The notes below the pieces were generated by a model. That model worked only from the letters and a program-made list of their open reading frames with translations. It searched no databases and had not been told where the DNA came from. A stretch of 64,000 nt of DNA, from NCBI RefSeq assembly GCF_018333235.1, contig NZ_BORP01000001.1, forward strand, positions 558,001 through 622,000, given 5' to 3'. The stretch is from Ornithinibacillus bavariensis (GTDB lineage Bacteria; Bacillota; Bacilli; Bacillales; Amphibacillaceae). The position numbers were made by a program, and so were the translations under genes. How positions within the stretch are numbered: the first letter of the stretch is position 1; every line of letters begins with the position of its first letter. This document shows positions 1 through 8,134 of this stretch, piece by piece.

Positions 1-519
1 TTCATTTTAGTAAATATTGGTACAGGTACCTCTATTTTTCATGTGACAGAGGATTCCTATGAACGAGTAATGGGCAGTGGCATTGGTGGTGGAACCTTAA
101 TGGGGCTTGGCCACTTAATAACAGGGGAGACGGATTTTCATTTATTTACTTCCCTAGCTTTAAAGGGTGATAATCGTAATAGTGATTTACTTGTCCGAGA
201 TATTTATGCCCCTGATGAGCCTCCTATTTTTGGAGATTTGACTGCAGCTAATTTCGGAAAAGCCCATTTGAACAAAGCTGCTACAGAGCAGGATTATTTG
301 GCTAGTGTTATCCATTTAATTGGAGAGACAATTGTATTACTTGCTGGTCAAGCAGCGACTAGGAAGCAGGTTAAGCGAATAGTATTTGTTGGCAGTACAT
401 TAATAAATAATAAACCATTACAAACAGTGTTAACTAGTTTTCATAAGGCATTGGCATATGATCCAATCTTTTTAGAAAAAGGGTCACATGCTGGGGCAAT
501 TGGAGCCTTACTTAGTTAG
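1..519 (+). CDS. coaW: Type II pantothenate kinase, C-terminal part (5' end outside window)
   Basis: The reading frame is open from base 1, so the N-terminal part lies upstream of the window; 172 residues are visible. It starts in the glycine-rich stretch NIGTGTS and continues with GSGIGGGTLMGLG, both typical of the ASKHA-fold, CoaW/PanK-II type kinase that phosphorylates pantothenate as the first step of coenzyme A synthesis. The end matches the family too (VGSTLINN and a glycine-rich GSHAGAIGALL tail). A strong terminator follows the stop at once, so it appears to end its transcript. Family assignment is firm; the length of the missing part (roughly 100 residues) is inferred from the usual family size. 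Confidence 0.85.
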   Translation, partial: FILVNIGTGTSIFHVTEDSYERVMGSGIGGGTLMGLGHLITGETDFHLFTSLALKGDNRNSDLLVRDIYAPDEPPIFGDLTAANFGKAHLNKAATEQDYLASVIHLIGETIVLLAGQAATRKQVKRIVFVGSTLINNKPLQTVLTSFHKALAYDPIFLEKGSHAGAIGALLS

Positions 520-538
520 TGTCTATGTACAAAGTTGA

Positions 539-583
539 TGGAGAATACTTTCCTCAATGGTAGTATTCTCCATCCTTTTTTGG
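539..583 (+). terminator. Rho-independent terminator after coaW
   Basis: An 11-bp perfect stem (539-549 with 562-572, TGGAGAATACT and its complement), a 12-base loop and a T-rich tail from 573. It ends the coaW transcript and separates it from the opposing polymerase gene. Confidence 0.8.
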
Positions 584-636
584 TAGCTAAGAAAAATCTT
601 TCTCGCCCCATTAGGAAGTTCCTCAAGACATTTTTA

Positions 637-1887
637 TTATGCATGATGTCCACCAATTTTTTTACTGCGATCAATAGTTACGCCAGCATCGGTATAACTA
701 CTTGCACGAAGAATGGCAGTAGCCCCATATTTATCACGAATAGCATCCATAACATAGCCAATGTCGGTTTTTTTGGAGCGATTTTCAAATAAATTTAATT
801 GGGTCTCGGCTTTTTCATATAAATTATCGAGTGTTACATAAACATGGCGAATATTACTATGTCCATCATAGAATTCATGGAAAAGCTGCATACAAACATG
901 GTACACATCCATCGTCACATTAGTTGGTATGGAAATAGAACGAGAACGAGAAAATCCGCCCCCAGTTTCTTTAGAATAAGCAATTCCGAGGTGAATCGTT
1001 TTTCCTGTTTTTCCCGCTGTACGAGCACGCCGACACACCTCTTCACAAAGATCTAAAATACAAACAGCAACGTCATCTTTGGTATAGTCACGTAAAAGAG
1101 CAATACCATGCCGAAAGCCCTTTTGTTCATGTTTAACAAAGTCTCCATATACCGGACTTAAGTCAACTCCCCACGCATGCCAGTAAAGCTGTTCACCCAT
1201 AATGCCGAACCGTTTCTTCAGATGATTTAAATCAAACCTTGCGAGCTGACCAAGAGTAATAATTCCCATACGATTCAGGTTTTTTTTCATTCTATTTCCG
1301 ATTCCCCATATTTTTTCTACTGGAAACGGCCAAAGCTTTTCCTCCACATCCTCATAACGACATTCCGCAATACCAACCTTTTTGGCATGTAAGTCCATGA
1401 CAACTTTCGCTAAAAATTTGTTATCACCAATTCCGATTGAGCAAGTGATACCGAAGCTTTCGAGAATGTCCTGCTTAATTTGTCTGGCAATTTCTCTAGC
1501 ATCTCCGAATAACCTACCAAGTCCATTTAGTGTAACCCAAACTTCATCAACAGAATATTGGTGAATGGCCTCCTTTGGGGCATATTGATTAATTAATCTG
1601 GTAATTTCTACGGAAACCTCTAAATAATCTGCCATATGGGCAGGAACGATATGAATATTTGGGTCTTTCGGTAATTCAAAAAAACGACTGACATTGCTGA
1701 TGCCGTATTTTTCTTTCAGAGCGGGCGATGCGGCAAGCACGATACTTCCCGAACGGCTTGGATCTCCCACAACTGCAAGTAGATCTTTCATTGGATCAAG
1801 CTCTAACTTAACGGCTTCTACACTGGCATAAAAGGAACGCATATCGATACAAAGTACATCGTGACGTGGAAATGAAGAATAGTCCAT
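637..1887 (-). CDS. Y-family DNA polymerase (UvrX/YqjW-type, SOS-inducible)
   Basis: A 416-residue protein of the DinB/UmuC superfamily, which copies past DNA lesions. Visible features are the catalytic DMRSFYASVE motif near the start, YSVDEVW carrying the second acidic pair, SIGIGDNKFLAK, and a helix-hairpin-helix region around WGIGNRMKKNLNRMGI. Together with the C-terminal LNLFE segment, which resembles a beta-clamp binding motif, this fits the UvrX/YqjW branch rather than DinB (Pol IV). The ATG at 1887 was chosen because an AGGTGGTGA ribosome site (1893-1901) sits 5 bases upstream; a longer frame would use a GTG inside that site. A LexA palindrome just upstream indicates SOS control. It is a single-gene transcript. 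Confidence 0.85.
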   Translation of the reverse strand: MDYSSFPRHDVLCIDMRSFYASVEAVKLELDPMKDLLAVVGDPSRSGSIVLAASPALKEKYGISNVSRFFELPKDPNIHIVPAHMADYLEVSVEITRLINQYAPKEAIHQYSVDEVWVTLNGLGRLFGDAREIARQIKQDILESFGITCSIGIGDNKFLAKVVMDLHAKKVGIAECRYEDVEEKLWPFPVEKIWGIGNRMKKNLNRMGIITLGQLARFDLNHLKKRFGIMGEQLYWHAWGVDLSPVYGDFVKHEQKGFRHGIALLRDYTKDDVAVCILDLCEEVCRRARTAGKTGKTIHLGIAYSKETGGGFSRSRSISIPTNVTMDVYHVCMQLFHEFYDGHSNIRHVYVTLDNLYEKAETQLNLFENRSKKTDIGYVMDAIRDKYGATAILRASSYTDAGVTIDRSKKIGGHHA

Positions 1888-1903
1888 GATATTCACCACC
1901 TAG

Positions 1904-1917
1904 AGAACATTTGTTCT
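1904..1917 (-). promoter_or_regulatory. LexA (DinR) operator
   Basis: AGAACATTTGTTCT is a palindrome close to the Gram-positive SOS box consensus CGAACRNRYGTTYG, with five-base arms flanking a four-base centre. It lies at the expected transcription start of the Y-family polymerase gene, between its -10 element and its ribosome site, so LexA binding would block the gene. Confidence 0.85.
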
Positions 1918-1918
1918 T

Positions 1919-1948
1919 ATTGTATGTCTTTTGTAGGAAGATTATCAA
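1919..1948 (-). promoter_or_regulatory. SigA-type promoter of the Y-family polymerase gene
   Basis: Reading the minus strand, TTGATA (complement of 1943-1948), an 18-base spacer and TACAAT (complement of 1919-1924) form a near-consensus housekeeping promoter directly upstream of the LexA box. Confidence 0.6.
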
Positions 1949-2043
1949 TGGGAATTTATGCTAATTAAAAGGGCTCACGATTCCCTGACTAATTAGTTCC
2001 GCATATAGTGTTGTAAAAGAGAAGAATGGAGGAGGGAAGGCCA

Positions 2044-2400
2044 TTGTATTATTATCCAGTATATGTATATCCAGCATATCTGCATCAACATAATATGAAT
2101 CGCCAATTTCCTAAAGTGGATGCAGGACTACTTCATGCATCTGCAAATGAAACCAGAAAGTTAATGAAGGAAGTAAGTATTGTGTTAGACCGGTTTGCAA
2201 CTTCAAAGGAATTTGATAATCAGGTCATGGCTGCAGCACAGGCGTCTAATATGGCTGAAGTAAAAAGGTTAATTAAATCAATTGGAATAACATCGGATGT
2301 CGATGTGGAGTTTAACCCAGATGGATTACGAATGGTATTTACATCAAAGGTCGCCAATACAGAATGCTGTAAGTTAACTGTAGCACTAAGATGGCGATAG
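2044..2400 (+). CDS. Small YuzC-like protein, possible inner spore-coat protein
   Basis: A protein of 118 residues that begins with a tyrosine/proline-rich patch (YYYPVYVYPAYL), followed by a helical central part and a C-terminal Cys-Cys pair in CCKLTVALRWR. The arrangement of an aromatic N-terminus and a CC...RW end resembles Bacillus YuzC, reported as an inner spore coat protein; this match is from memory and is tentative. The TTG at 2044 is preferred because GGAGGAGGG (2028-2036) ends 7 bases before it; an in-frame ATG at 2026 has no such site and overlaps it. It stands alone between two transcription units and has its own terminator. Role in the coat is inference. Confidence 0.7.
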   Translation: MYYYPVYVYPAYLHQHNMNRQFPKVDAGLLHASANETRKLMKEVSIVLDRFATSKEFDNQVMAAAQASNMAEVKRLIKSIGITSDVDVEFNPDGLRMVFTSKVANTECCKLTVALRWR

Positions 2401-2402
2401 AG

Positions 2403-2455
2403 AAAATGATGATATCGTCTCCTTAGAGAGAGGAGTCCGTATCATCATTTTTTTA
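2403..2455 (+). terminator. Terminator after the YuzC-like gene
   Basis: AAAATGATGATA pairs with TATCATCATTTT across an internal TCTCC/GGAG helix, followed by a run of T. The stem starts 3 bases after the stop codon. Confidence 0.8.
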
Positions 2456-2459
2456 TTCG

Positions 2460-2486
2460 GAAATAGTATAGGTGCACCGCCGATTT
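2460..2486 (+). promoter_or_regulatory. Probable SigD (motility) promoter of the chemoreceptor gene
   Basis: GAAA at 2460-2463, exactly 15 bases, then GCCGATTT at 2479-2486. The B. subtilis SigD consensus is TAAA-N15-GCCGATAT, so only one base differs in each element. It leaves a 5' leader of about 180 bases before the chemoreceptor start, within which no other structure was recognised. Confidence 0.6.
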
Positions 2487-2672
2487 CATCTTAGGAAAGC
2501 AAATGTACATTTCTTTCCGTTAAATTATAATACAATTGACAATACTTGTGAGATTTGTTGTATTTTGACGAATCATCAATTATGATTGATGATGTGGACA
2601 ATACATACAAATTAAGCAATTGTAAAAACGAAATAAACATTACTTTTAGCTATATATATTCGGGGGATTAAT

Positions 2673-4397
2673 ATGCTTAGAAAAATTAAATTGAAAAAGT
2701 TTTCTTTCCGAAACCTCAGAATCGGAATAAAGTATGGTGTTGTGCTAGCTGTAATCATAGTATTATTTATCGGTTCATCACTTCTCGTGACGAACTCCAT
2801 CAATAAAGTTGGTAGGGGTATTGATGATTTAGAAACGAAGAGTGATATTGCAATGAGCATGTCAGAGATGGGTTCATTAACACGTAACATGAGTATCTAT
2901 ATTACGTCTTATTTACAAAAACAGGATCCAAAATATGTCGATGCTTTCAAAGAGAATCAGGTGCAATATAATGAATTATCGAGTAAAGTTCGGACTAATC
3001 TTCATTCCGAAGAACAAAAAAGGATTTTTGAACAGATTACATCAAATAATCAAGAAGTATACCGACAGTTTACAAATTACATCGTATCTGCAATAGAGAA
3101 TGGTAATTTAAGCACAGCTGAATCCTATGTTGCTGAGTCCGATGAACTAAGAGAAGAGACGATAACTCTACTCAATCAATTAGTAAATGAAGTAAATATC
3201 GACCAGGAAAATGCAATAAATCATGCAAGAGAAAATCAAAAGCAAACATATAGGATTCAAACTGTCTTTATTTCAATATCCATTGTTATTGGTGTTACTT
3301 TACTTTTACTAATCAGTATTCCAATCTCAAGAAATCTGAAAAAGGTTGTTCACATAAGCAATCAAATTGCAGAGGGGAATCTTTCAGTTTCTGATTTAAA
3401 TGTTAAGAGTTCTGATGAAATCGGGGAACTTTCCTTAGCGATTGGTAAGATGAGTGATTCACTCAAAAACATGATTCAACAAGTATCTAGTGTCTCGGGA
3501 ACTGTTACAAGTCAAAGTGAAGAATTAACACATGCAGCCAATGAGGTGCGCTTGGGAGCTGAACAGGTTGCTTCAACGATGCAGGAATTAGCTGCAGGAT
3601 CTGAAAAACAGGCTGATAATGCCAGTAATTTATCCAATACGATGCAAGGATTTTCAAAACGAGTAGTAGAAGCAAATGAAAATGGAGAACAGATTCATCA
3701 GGCTTCAACAGTTGTATTGGATTTATCCAAACAAGGCAGTCAGTTGATGCATGCATCGATAAAGCAAATGACTCAGATTAATGGCATAATGCAGGATGCC
3801 GTCAACAAGGTTCAAGGACTGGCGGAAAACTCTAGAGCAATTACAAAGCTTGTATCTGTTATTCGAGACATCGCTGATCAAACAAATCTCTTGGCATTAA
3901 ATGCTGCTATTGAAGCTGCAAGAGCCGGTGAACATGGAAAAGGATTTGCGGTCGTAGCAGATGAAGTAAGAAAATTATCTGAGCAAGTAGGATTATCGGT
4001 TTCCGATATTTCTGCGATAGTACATACCATTCAAACTGAAACAAATACTGTCACGGAATCCTTAGAAATGGGTTATCAAGAGGTTCAGCAGGGTACAAAA
4101 CAGATTCATACAACGAATGAAACATTTGATCAAATCAAAAAAGCTATTACAGAAATGACCGGCAACATCCAAATCGTAAAAGATAACCTTCTGGAAATTT
4201 CTGGAACGACACAGATAATGGGATTATCTATTGAAGAAATCGCAGCTATTTCAGAGGAATCTGCTGCAGGAATTGAGCAAACGTCAGCTTCCTCTCAACA
4301 AACAAGTAGCTCTATGGAAGAAATGGTAAGGAGCTCGGAAGATTTAGCTAAACTAGCAGAAGAATTAAATGCACTTGTACAGCAATTTAAGATATAA
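2673..4397 (+). CDS. Methyl-accepting chemotaxis protein
   Basis: A 574-residue transmembrane chemoreceptor. A basic N-terminal stretch leads into a membrane segment at about residues 22-42, an extracellular helical sensor domain of about 140 residues, a second membrane segment near 190-212, a HAMP domain (about 213-265) and a long coiled-coil signalling domain. The signalling tip carries [20 protein letters not shown] and [15 protein letters not shown], the segment that binds CheA and CheW. The ligand domain resembles four-helix-bundle sensors, so the ligand cannot be predicted. The ribosome site GGGGGAT precedes the ATG. It has its own terminator and a SigD-like promoter, the usual arrangement for scattered receptor genes. 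Confidence 0.92.
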   Translation: MLRKIKLKKFSFRNLRIGIKYGVVLAVIIVLFIGSSLLVTNSINKVGRGIDDLETKSDIAMSMSEMGSLTRNMSIYITSYLQKQDPKYVDAFKENQVQYNELSSKVRTNLHSEEQKRIFEQITSNNQEVYRQFTNYIVSAIENGNLSTAESYVAESDELREETITLLNQLVNEVNIDQENAINHARENQKQTYRIQTVFISISIVIGVTLLLLISIPISRNLKKVVHISNQIAEGNLSVSDLNVKSSDEIGELSLAIGKMSDSLKNMIQQVSSVSGTVTSQSEELTHAANEVRLGAEQVASTMQELAAGSEKQADNASNLSNTMQGFSKRVVEANENGEQIHQASTVVLDLSKQGSQLMHASIKQMTQINGIMQDAVNKVQGLAENSRAITKLVSVIRDIADQTNLLALNAAIEAARAGEHGKGFAVVADEVRKLSEQVGLSVSDISAIVHTIQTETNTVTESLEMGYQEVQQGTKQIHTTNETFDQIKKAITEMTGNIQIVKDNLLEISGTTQIMGLSIEEIAAISEESAAGIEQTSASSQQTSSSMEEMVRSSEDLAKLAEELNALVQQFKI

Positions 4398-4406
4398 ATC
4401 GGAATA

Positions 4407-4440
4407 GGATAGTACGATTAGGTATTATCCTTTTCTTATT
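4407..4440 (+). terminator. Terminator after the chemoreceptor gene
   Basis: GGATAGTAC (4407-4415) pairs with GTATTATCC (4422-4430), one G-T pair included, with a 6-base loop and the tail TTTTCTTATT. Confidence 0.8.
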
Positions 4441-4556
4441 GACTTAGAGAATAAATTAGCATATAGTTAACGTAATAAAGACGGAAAGGGTGTTTTTTGG
4501 GCAGATGATTAATTAATCCTATTTTCAAATCGTAAATCGAATCATTGCATAAAAAG

Positions 4557-4747
4557 AAGAGCAAGGTGCTCTTTTATTTGGTATGTTTTTTGAAAAACAA
4601 TACCCAATTATATTTGCAATTTCTCGAGACACGAAGAATAGGATTAACATCTGGACAGATATTCCCCATTTTAAAATACGGGTGTATTATATGTTTATTT
4701 GTTTTTATTTGCTTCCTATTTCTTCGTGAATTAGGGGCTTTTTTTAT
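4557..4747 (+). promoter_or_regulatory. Attenuator-like leader of the ABC-F gene
   Basis: Three elements are seen. A small hairpin AAGAGCA/TGCTCTT (4557-4573) is followed by T-rich sequence. A hairpin built from 4711-4718 and 4732-4738 runs straight into a T-run (4739-4745), as in an intrinsic terminator. A distant segment CACGAAGAATAGG (4630-4642) is complementary to 4715-4728 (13 pairs, one bulge) and would take up the 5' half of that terminator. These two pairings exclude each other, which is the logic of transcription attenuation. A 48-codon leader frame crosses both segments. Antibiotic-responsive leaders are well known for ABC-F resistance genes; that this one responds to an antibiotic is inference. 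Confidence 0.6.
4583..4729 (+). CDS. Candidate leader peptide (48 aa) of the ABC-F attenuator
   Basis: An ATG-initiated frame of 48 codons beginning MFFEKQYPI and ending LLPISS, with its TGA at 4727-4729. The frame runs over both halves of the proposed antiterminator helix and stops inside the terminator stem, so ribosome position would decide which helix forms. A shorter in-frame ATG at 4691 would give a 12-residue peptide. The ribosome site is weak (AAGGTG at 4563-4568 in the loop of an upstream hairpin). Expression is not proven; the placement is the argument for it. Confidence 0.4.
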   Translation: MFFEKQYPIIFAISRDTKNRINIWTDIPHFKIRVYYMFICFYLLPISS

Positions 4748-4769
4748 TTGAGAAAAATGGGGTGATTGC

Positions 4770-6341
4770 ATGCTTTTATTGGAAGCCCAGCATATTTTAT
4801 ATGAAGTAGAAGGCAAGGAAATATTAAATGTCGAAAATTTAAAAATTCAAAAAGGTGATTGTATCGGAGTGGTTGGTAAAAATGGTAGTGGAAAGACCTC
4901 ATTAGTTCATATCTTGACTGGAAAAATAGATAGTTATTCAGGAACTGTACTTACGGAAGTGGCAGTTCAGCTTCTACCACAATTAAAACCAATGGCTGGC
5001 GTGCGTAGTGGCGGAGAGATTACTCAACAGTATATTAATGATGCATTAGCAACAAAGGCAGATATCTTATTTGCTGATGAGCCAACCACAAATTTAGATA
5101 GGGAACATATTGAAACATTAGAAAATCAATTAAAGCGCTGGAATGGTTCAGTAGTGATAGTTTCACATGACCGAGCTTTTTTAGATAGTCTATGCAATAA
5201 AATTTGGGAGGTGAAAGATAGTAGGGTCACAGAATATAAAGGTAATTATACAGATTATCGAGACCAAAAAGAGATGGAAATTAAGAAACAGGACGATGAT
5301 TATAAGAATTATATTTCCAAGAAACAGCACCTAGAGCGTGCTTTAGAACTGAAAAAGAAAAAGGCAGCAAGAGCGATCAAATCTCCCAAAAGAAAAGGAG
5401 ATTCTGAAGCTAATTTGTCTGGTGCTAAACCCTACTTCGCAAAAAAACAGAAAAAGTTAGAAACTACAGCGAATGCGATTAAAACTCGATTAGAAAAGCT
5501 AGAAAAGGTAGAAAAGGTGAAAACAGATCCACCATTAAATATGAGTGTTATCAATGAAGAAATATTGGGGAATAAGCCGATTATTCGTGTAAAGGAAGTA
5601 GAAGGGCGAGTTGGTAATAGGATTTTGTGGAAAACGAAACCTTTTCAAATTCATGCTGGAGATAAAGTAGCGATAATTGGAAACAATGGAGTAGGAAAGA
5701 CAACATTTATCAAGAAGTTAATGTCTGGTGAAAAAGGAATCGAGGTATCACCGTCCGTAAAGATGGGTTACTTTAGTCAAAATCTTGATATTTTAAATCT
5801 AAAGGAAAGTATCCTTGAAAATGTAACCAAGTTTTCTTCTCAGGAGTTGTCTTTGGTAAGGACTGTTTTAGCACGATTACATTTTTTTAGAGATGATGTT
5901 TATAAACCCATTGAGGTTCTAAGCGGTGGTGAACGAGTAAAGGTAGCATTTGCGAAAATATTTTTGAGTGATATAAATACAATCATTTTAGATGAACCGA
6001 CCAACTATTTAGACATTGCTGCTGTAGAGGCTCTGGAAACCTTGTTAAATGAATATAGGGGAACTATAGTATTTGTATCGCATGATAGGAGGTTTATCCA
6101 TCAAGTTGCTAGGAAAATAATAAGTATTGAAAAGCAAAAAATGGAACTATTTAATGGAGATTATAAATCGTATCTAGAATACGAACCGAAAAAAATAGAT
6201 GAGTCAAAACAAGAGTTAATGATCATTGAGACAAAGCTTTCCGATGTCTTGAGCAGATTAAGTATTAGTCCCACTCCAGAATTAGAGGAAGAGTTTCAGA
6301 AGCTATTGAAGGAGAAGAGGAAATTACAAGAAGAGTTGTAG
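4770..6341 (+). CDS. Vga-type ABC-F ribosomal protection ATPase (antibiotic-resistance class)
   Basis: A 523-residue soluble protein with two ATPase domains and no membrane segments. Domain 1 has Walker A GKNGSGKT (about residues 36-43), a very close signature SGGE (about 80) and Walker B FADEPTTNLD; domain 2 has GNNGVGKT, LSGGERVKVAFA and IILDEPTNYLD. The shortened first domain, the lysine-rich interdomain linker with AKPYFAKKQKKL, and the C-terminal coiled coil with VLSRLSI closely resemble Vga(A) proteins as remembered, which free ribosomes from lincosamides, streptogramin A and pleuromutilins. It lacks the transposon context of mobile vga genes and looks resident. SD GGGGTGA lies 5 bases before the ATG. 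Resistance spectrum is inference. Confidence 0.85.
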   Translation: MLLLEAQHILYEVEGKEILNVENLKIQKGDCIGVVGKNGSGKTSLVHILTGKIDSYSGTVLTEVAVQLLPQLKPMAGVRSGGEITQQYINDALATKADILFADEPTTNLDREHIETLENQLKRWNGSVVIVSHDRAFLDSLCNKIWEVKDSRVTEYKGNYTDYRDQKEMEIKKQDDDYKNYISKKQHLERALELKKKKAARAIKSPKRKGDSEANLSGAKPYFAKKQKKLETTANAIKTRLEKLEKVEKVKTDPPLNMSVINEEILGNKPIIRVKEVEGRVGNRILWKTKPFQIHAGDKVAIIGNNGVGKTTFIKKLMSGEKGIEVSPSVKMGYFSQNLDILNLKESILENVTKFSSQELSLVRTVLARLHFFRDDVYKPIEVLSGGERVKVAFAKIFLSDINTIILDEPTNYLDIAAVEALETLLNEYRGTIVFVSHDRRFIHQVARKIISIEKQKMELFNGDYKSYLEYEPKKIDESKQELMIIETKLSDVLSRLSISPTPELEEEFQKLLKEKRKLQEEL

Positions 6342-6364
6342 AAGTCTACAACTCTTCTCTTTTT
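6330..6364 (+). terminator. Terminator overlapping the stop of the ABC-F gene
   Basis: GAAGAGTTGTAGA and TCTACAACTCTTC form a stem that includes the stop codon, followed by TCTTTTTA. Confidence 0.8.
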
Positions 6365-6397
6365 ACCACTATTACTATATCGAACGTAAAGCGATGG

Positions 6398-6450
6398 ACG
6401 GGAAAGTATAAAACCAAATTTGATTTGGATTAGTTCAGTTTTGTTCCCGT
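6398..6450. repeat. Nested inverted repeat in a gene-free stretch
   Basis: ACGGGAA (6398-6404) pairs with TTCCCGT (6444-6450), and CCAAAT (6414-6419) pairs with ATTTGG (6423-6428), with AAAAC/GTTTT able to pair between them. No gene was seen in 6365-6604; the strand and role of this structure are unknown. Confidence 0.4.
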
Positions 6451-6604
6451 GAACCTGTTTAGATGTATTATTCTCCTCGACATCTTAAAGTTGAGTTATT
6501 CATAAAGAATAGTGAAGCGGGGATAAGTAAGGCCATTTTTCTATATAAGCCAATACCTGCTTGCAATGGAGATACTTGGAGAATGAATTTGGTGAGAGCC
6601 TTCA

Positions 6605-6739
6605 TTACTTTTTAATAAAAGGATCTGGTTCTTCAACATTAGCAAAATCAGACTCTTGATATGCTAAAAAACCACTGAAAGAAATGCTTGAAAGCATTAT
6701 AGCTAAAGAAAATAAGCCATAAATCCAATAGCGTTTCAT
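6605..6739 (-). CDS. Small secreted-peptide precursor, candidate signal of the adjacent NprR-like regulator
   Basis: A 44-codon gene with a strong ribosome site (AAAGGGGGTG, 6 bases before the ATG). It lies 15 bases downstream of the stop of the HTH-TPR regulator, on the same strand. The product has a short basic start (MKR), a hydrophobic core of about 20 residues up to GFLAYQ, and a hydrophilic acidic tail ending VEEPDPFIKK. This is the layout of NprX, PapR and Phr precursors, which are exported, cut and re-imported by the oligopeptide permease to bind the partner regulator. The mature peptide is presumably within the last 10 or so residues. The sequence does not match the NprX or PapR peptides I remember, so it would be a distinct pherotype. 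Confidence 0.7.
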   Translation of the reverse strand: MKRYWIYGLFSLAIMLSSISFSGFLAYQESDFANVEEPDPFIKK

Positions 6740-6754
6740 TGTTTTCACCCCCTT

Positions 6755-8017
6755 TCAAAAATAAGAGTTTATATTATCAAGCGCTTTATAGTATATTGCT
6801 GCTTGTTTGTATTTTCGGTTGTCAAAATAATATTTAGCAAGAAGTTTAGTATAATTTGCTTCCTCATATACAAGTTGTTTTTCGTGGTAAAACGGTATAA
6901 TGTGTTTTGTAATTAATGATTCAAATGAATTATTTATTCCATTAATTAAGTGTTCATAGACTTTAAATTCGTAAACATGGATAGATTGTAAGGGATCTAT
7001 TGATTTGCTCAACTCTAATCCTAATTCCATCCAAGTTTTAGCATTTTCTAAATCTCCAATCTTATAATATTCATTCATTAAACTGGAAATAGGAATCAAC
7101 TTTTTTTCAATTGATTGATTTTTCCTTAATTCATAGCTTTTTAAATAGTGGTTGATCGATTCAAATGATTCCCCAATTGAAGACAATAGCTTCCCCATAT
7201 TTTGATAGCATAATACTAAAATGCCATTGTCATCAATCTTATGGGCAATCTTTATAGCAAAACCGTAACTCTCTTTTGCTTTATCAATATTGTTAATTCT
7301 CCTATAAGAAATCCCTAATAATATTTGACATTTCGCACATCTTCTTAACTCATATTTCCCCTGATAATACTCCAATGCACGTAAAGTATAGAGCAGACAT
7401 AAATGTGTTTGTCTTATTTTGCTAGCTGAGCTTCCAATTAAATAGTAGAGATTATGAATATCCTCTGCCTTATGAAAAATATCGGAGTGGATATATCTTT
7501 CAGCATTTTGAAAGAAATCTAATGCTTTTTTGTATTCCATCTGTGAGTAGTGATAGCATCCTAGAAAATTTAGATAATAGTACATTTCATTTTCAGAGAA
7601 TTTTTTTGAGCTTTTTTGTAAAGATACAATAACATTTTCTGCCTCTTTATAATCTTTAATCAGAACGAAGTAATAGAGCTTGTGAATGTCAACTAAAGTA
7701 GTTAGCTTTTTATCATAGCCATTTATTAAATTGTTTTTGATTTTATTGTATAGCCGTATGGATTCATCGATGTTTACTCGTAATAGATGATGAAACCAAC
7801 GAATTATCGATTGATCTGTAACAGCATTCGTAGAATCTAGTGCGTTCATATTTAGCCTTTCACCTAATAAACCAATGATTTCCTCTGGAGGTTCAGCTGT
7901 TCCGTTTTCTATTTTTGATAAATAAGAAACAGAGATTATTCCATTTGCTAATTCTGCCTGGGTCATATTGGCTCTTAATCGATTAAATTTAATAGCTTGT
8001 CCTAAATCTATTCCCAC
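6755..8017 (-). CDS. NprR-like RNPP-family regulator (HTH plus tetratricopeptide repeats)
   Basis: A protein of 420 residues, the length expected for NprR. Residues about 5-60 form a Cro/CI-type helix-turn-helix (MTQAELANGI, SYLSKIENGT), followed by a long all-helical region with repeated tyrosine-rich TPR pairs such as YSQMEYKKALDFFQNAERY. RNPP regulators bind a small re-imported peptide with the TPR domain and then change DNA binding or, for NprR, release of Spo0F. The GTG at 8017 was chosen because AGAGAGGTGAG precedes it by 4-5 bases; a longer frame starting at 8056 has no ribosome site. A peptide-precursor gene follows 15 bases after the stop. The targets are not known; the divergent peptidase gene is the nearest candidate. 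Confidence 0.8.
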   Translation of the reverse strand: MGIDLGQAIKFNRLRANMTQAELANGIISVSYLSKIENGTAEPPEEIIGLLGERLNMNALDSTNAVTDQSIIRWFHHLLRVNIDESIRLYNKIKNNLINGYDKKLTTLVDIHKLYYFVLIKDYKEAENVIVSLQKSSKKFSENEMYYYLNFLGCYHYSQMEYKKALDFFQNAERYIHSDIFHKAEDIHNLYYLIGSSASKIRQTHLCLLYTLRALEYYQGKYELRRCAKCQILLGISYRRINNIDKAKESYGFAIKIAHKIDDNGILVLCYQNMGKLLSSIGESFESINHYLKSYELRKNQSIEKKLIPISSLMNEYYKIGDLENAKTWMELGLELSKSIDPLQSIHVYEFKVYEHLINGINNSFESLITKHIIPFYHEKQLVYEEANYTKLLAKYYFDNRKYKQAAIYYKALDNINSYF

Positions 8018-8064
8018 TTTTCTCACCTCTCTGGGTTTCATTATAAATAAAAGCAAGGTAAAAT

Positions 8065-8092
8065 ACTATATAATAAAGGGAATATTCAACAA
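8065..8092 (-). promoter_or_regulatory. Probable promoter of the NprR-like regulator
   Basis: On the minus strand TTGTTG (complement of 8087-8092), 16 bases, then TATAGT (complement of 8065-8070). A GGGAATATT element sits in the spacer and a related GGAAATATT just upstream (8094-8102), which hints at autoregulation. Confidence 0.45.
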
Positions 8093-8134
8093 AATGGAAA
8101 TATTAACTAAATATCGAATGGAATTGGTGAAAAA

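Noticed and set aside
4545-4751. 68-residue TTG-initiated frame in the ABC-F leader
   Set aside because: No ribosome site, and it runs through the terminator-like hairpin. The 48-codon ATG frame in another phase fits the regulatory structure better.
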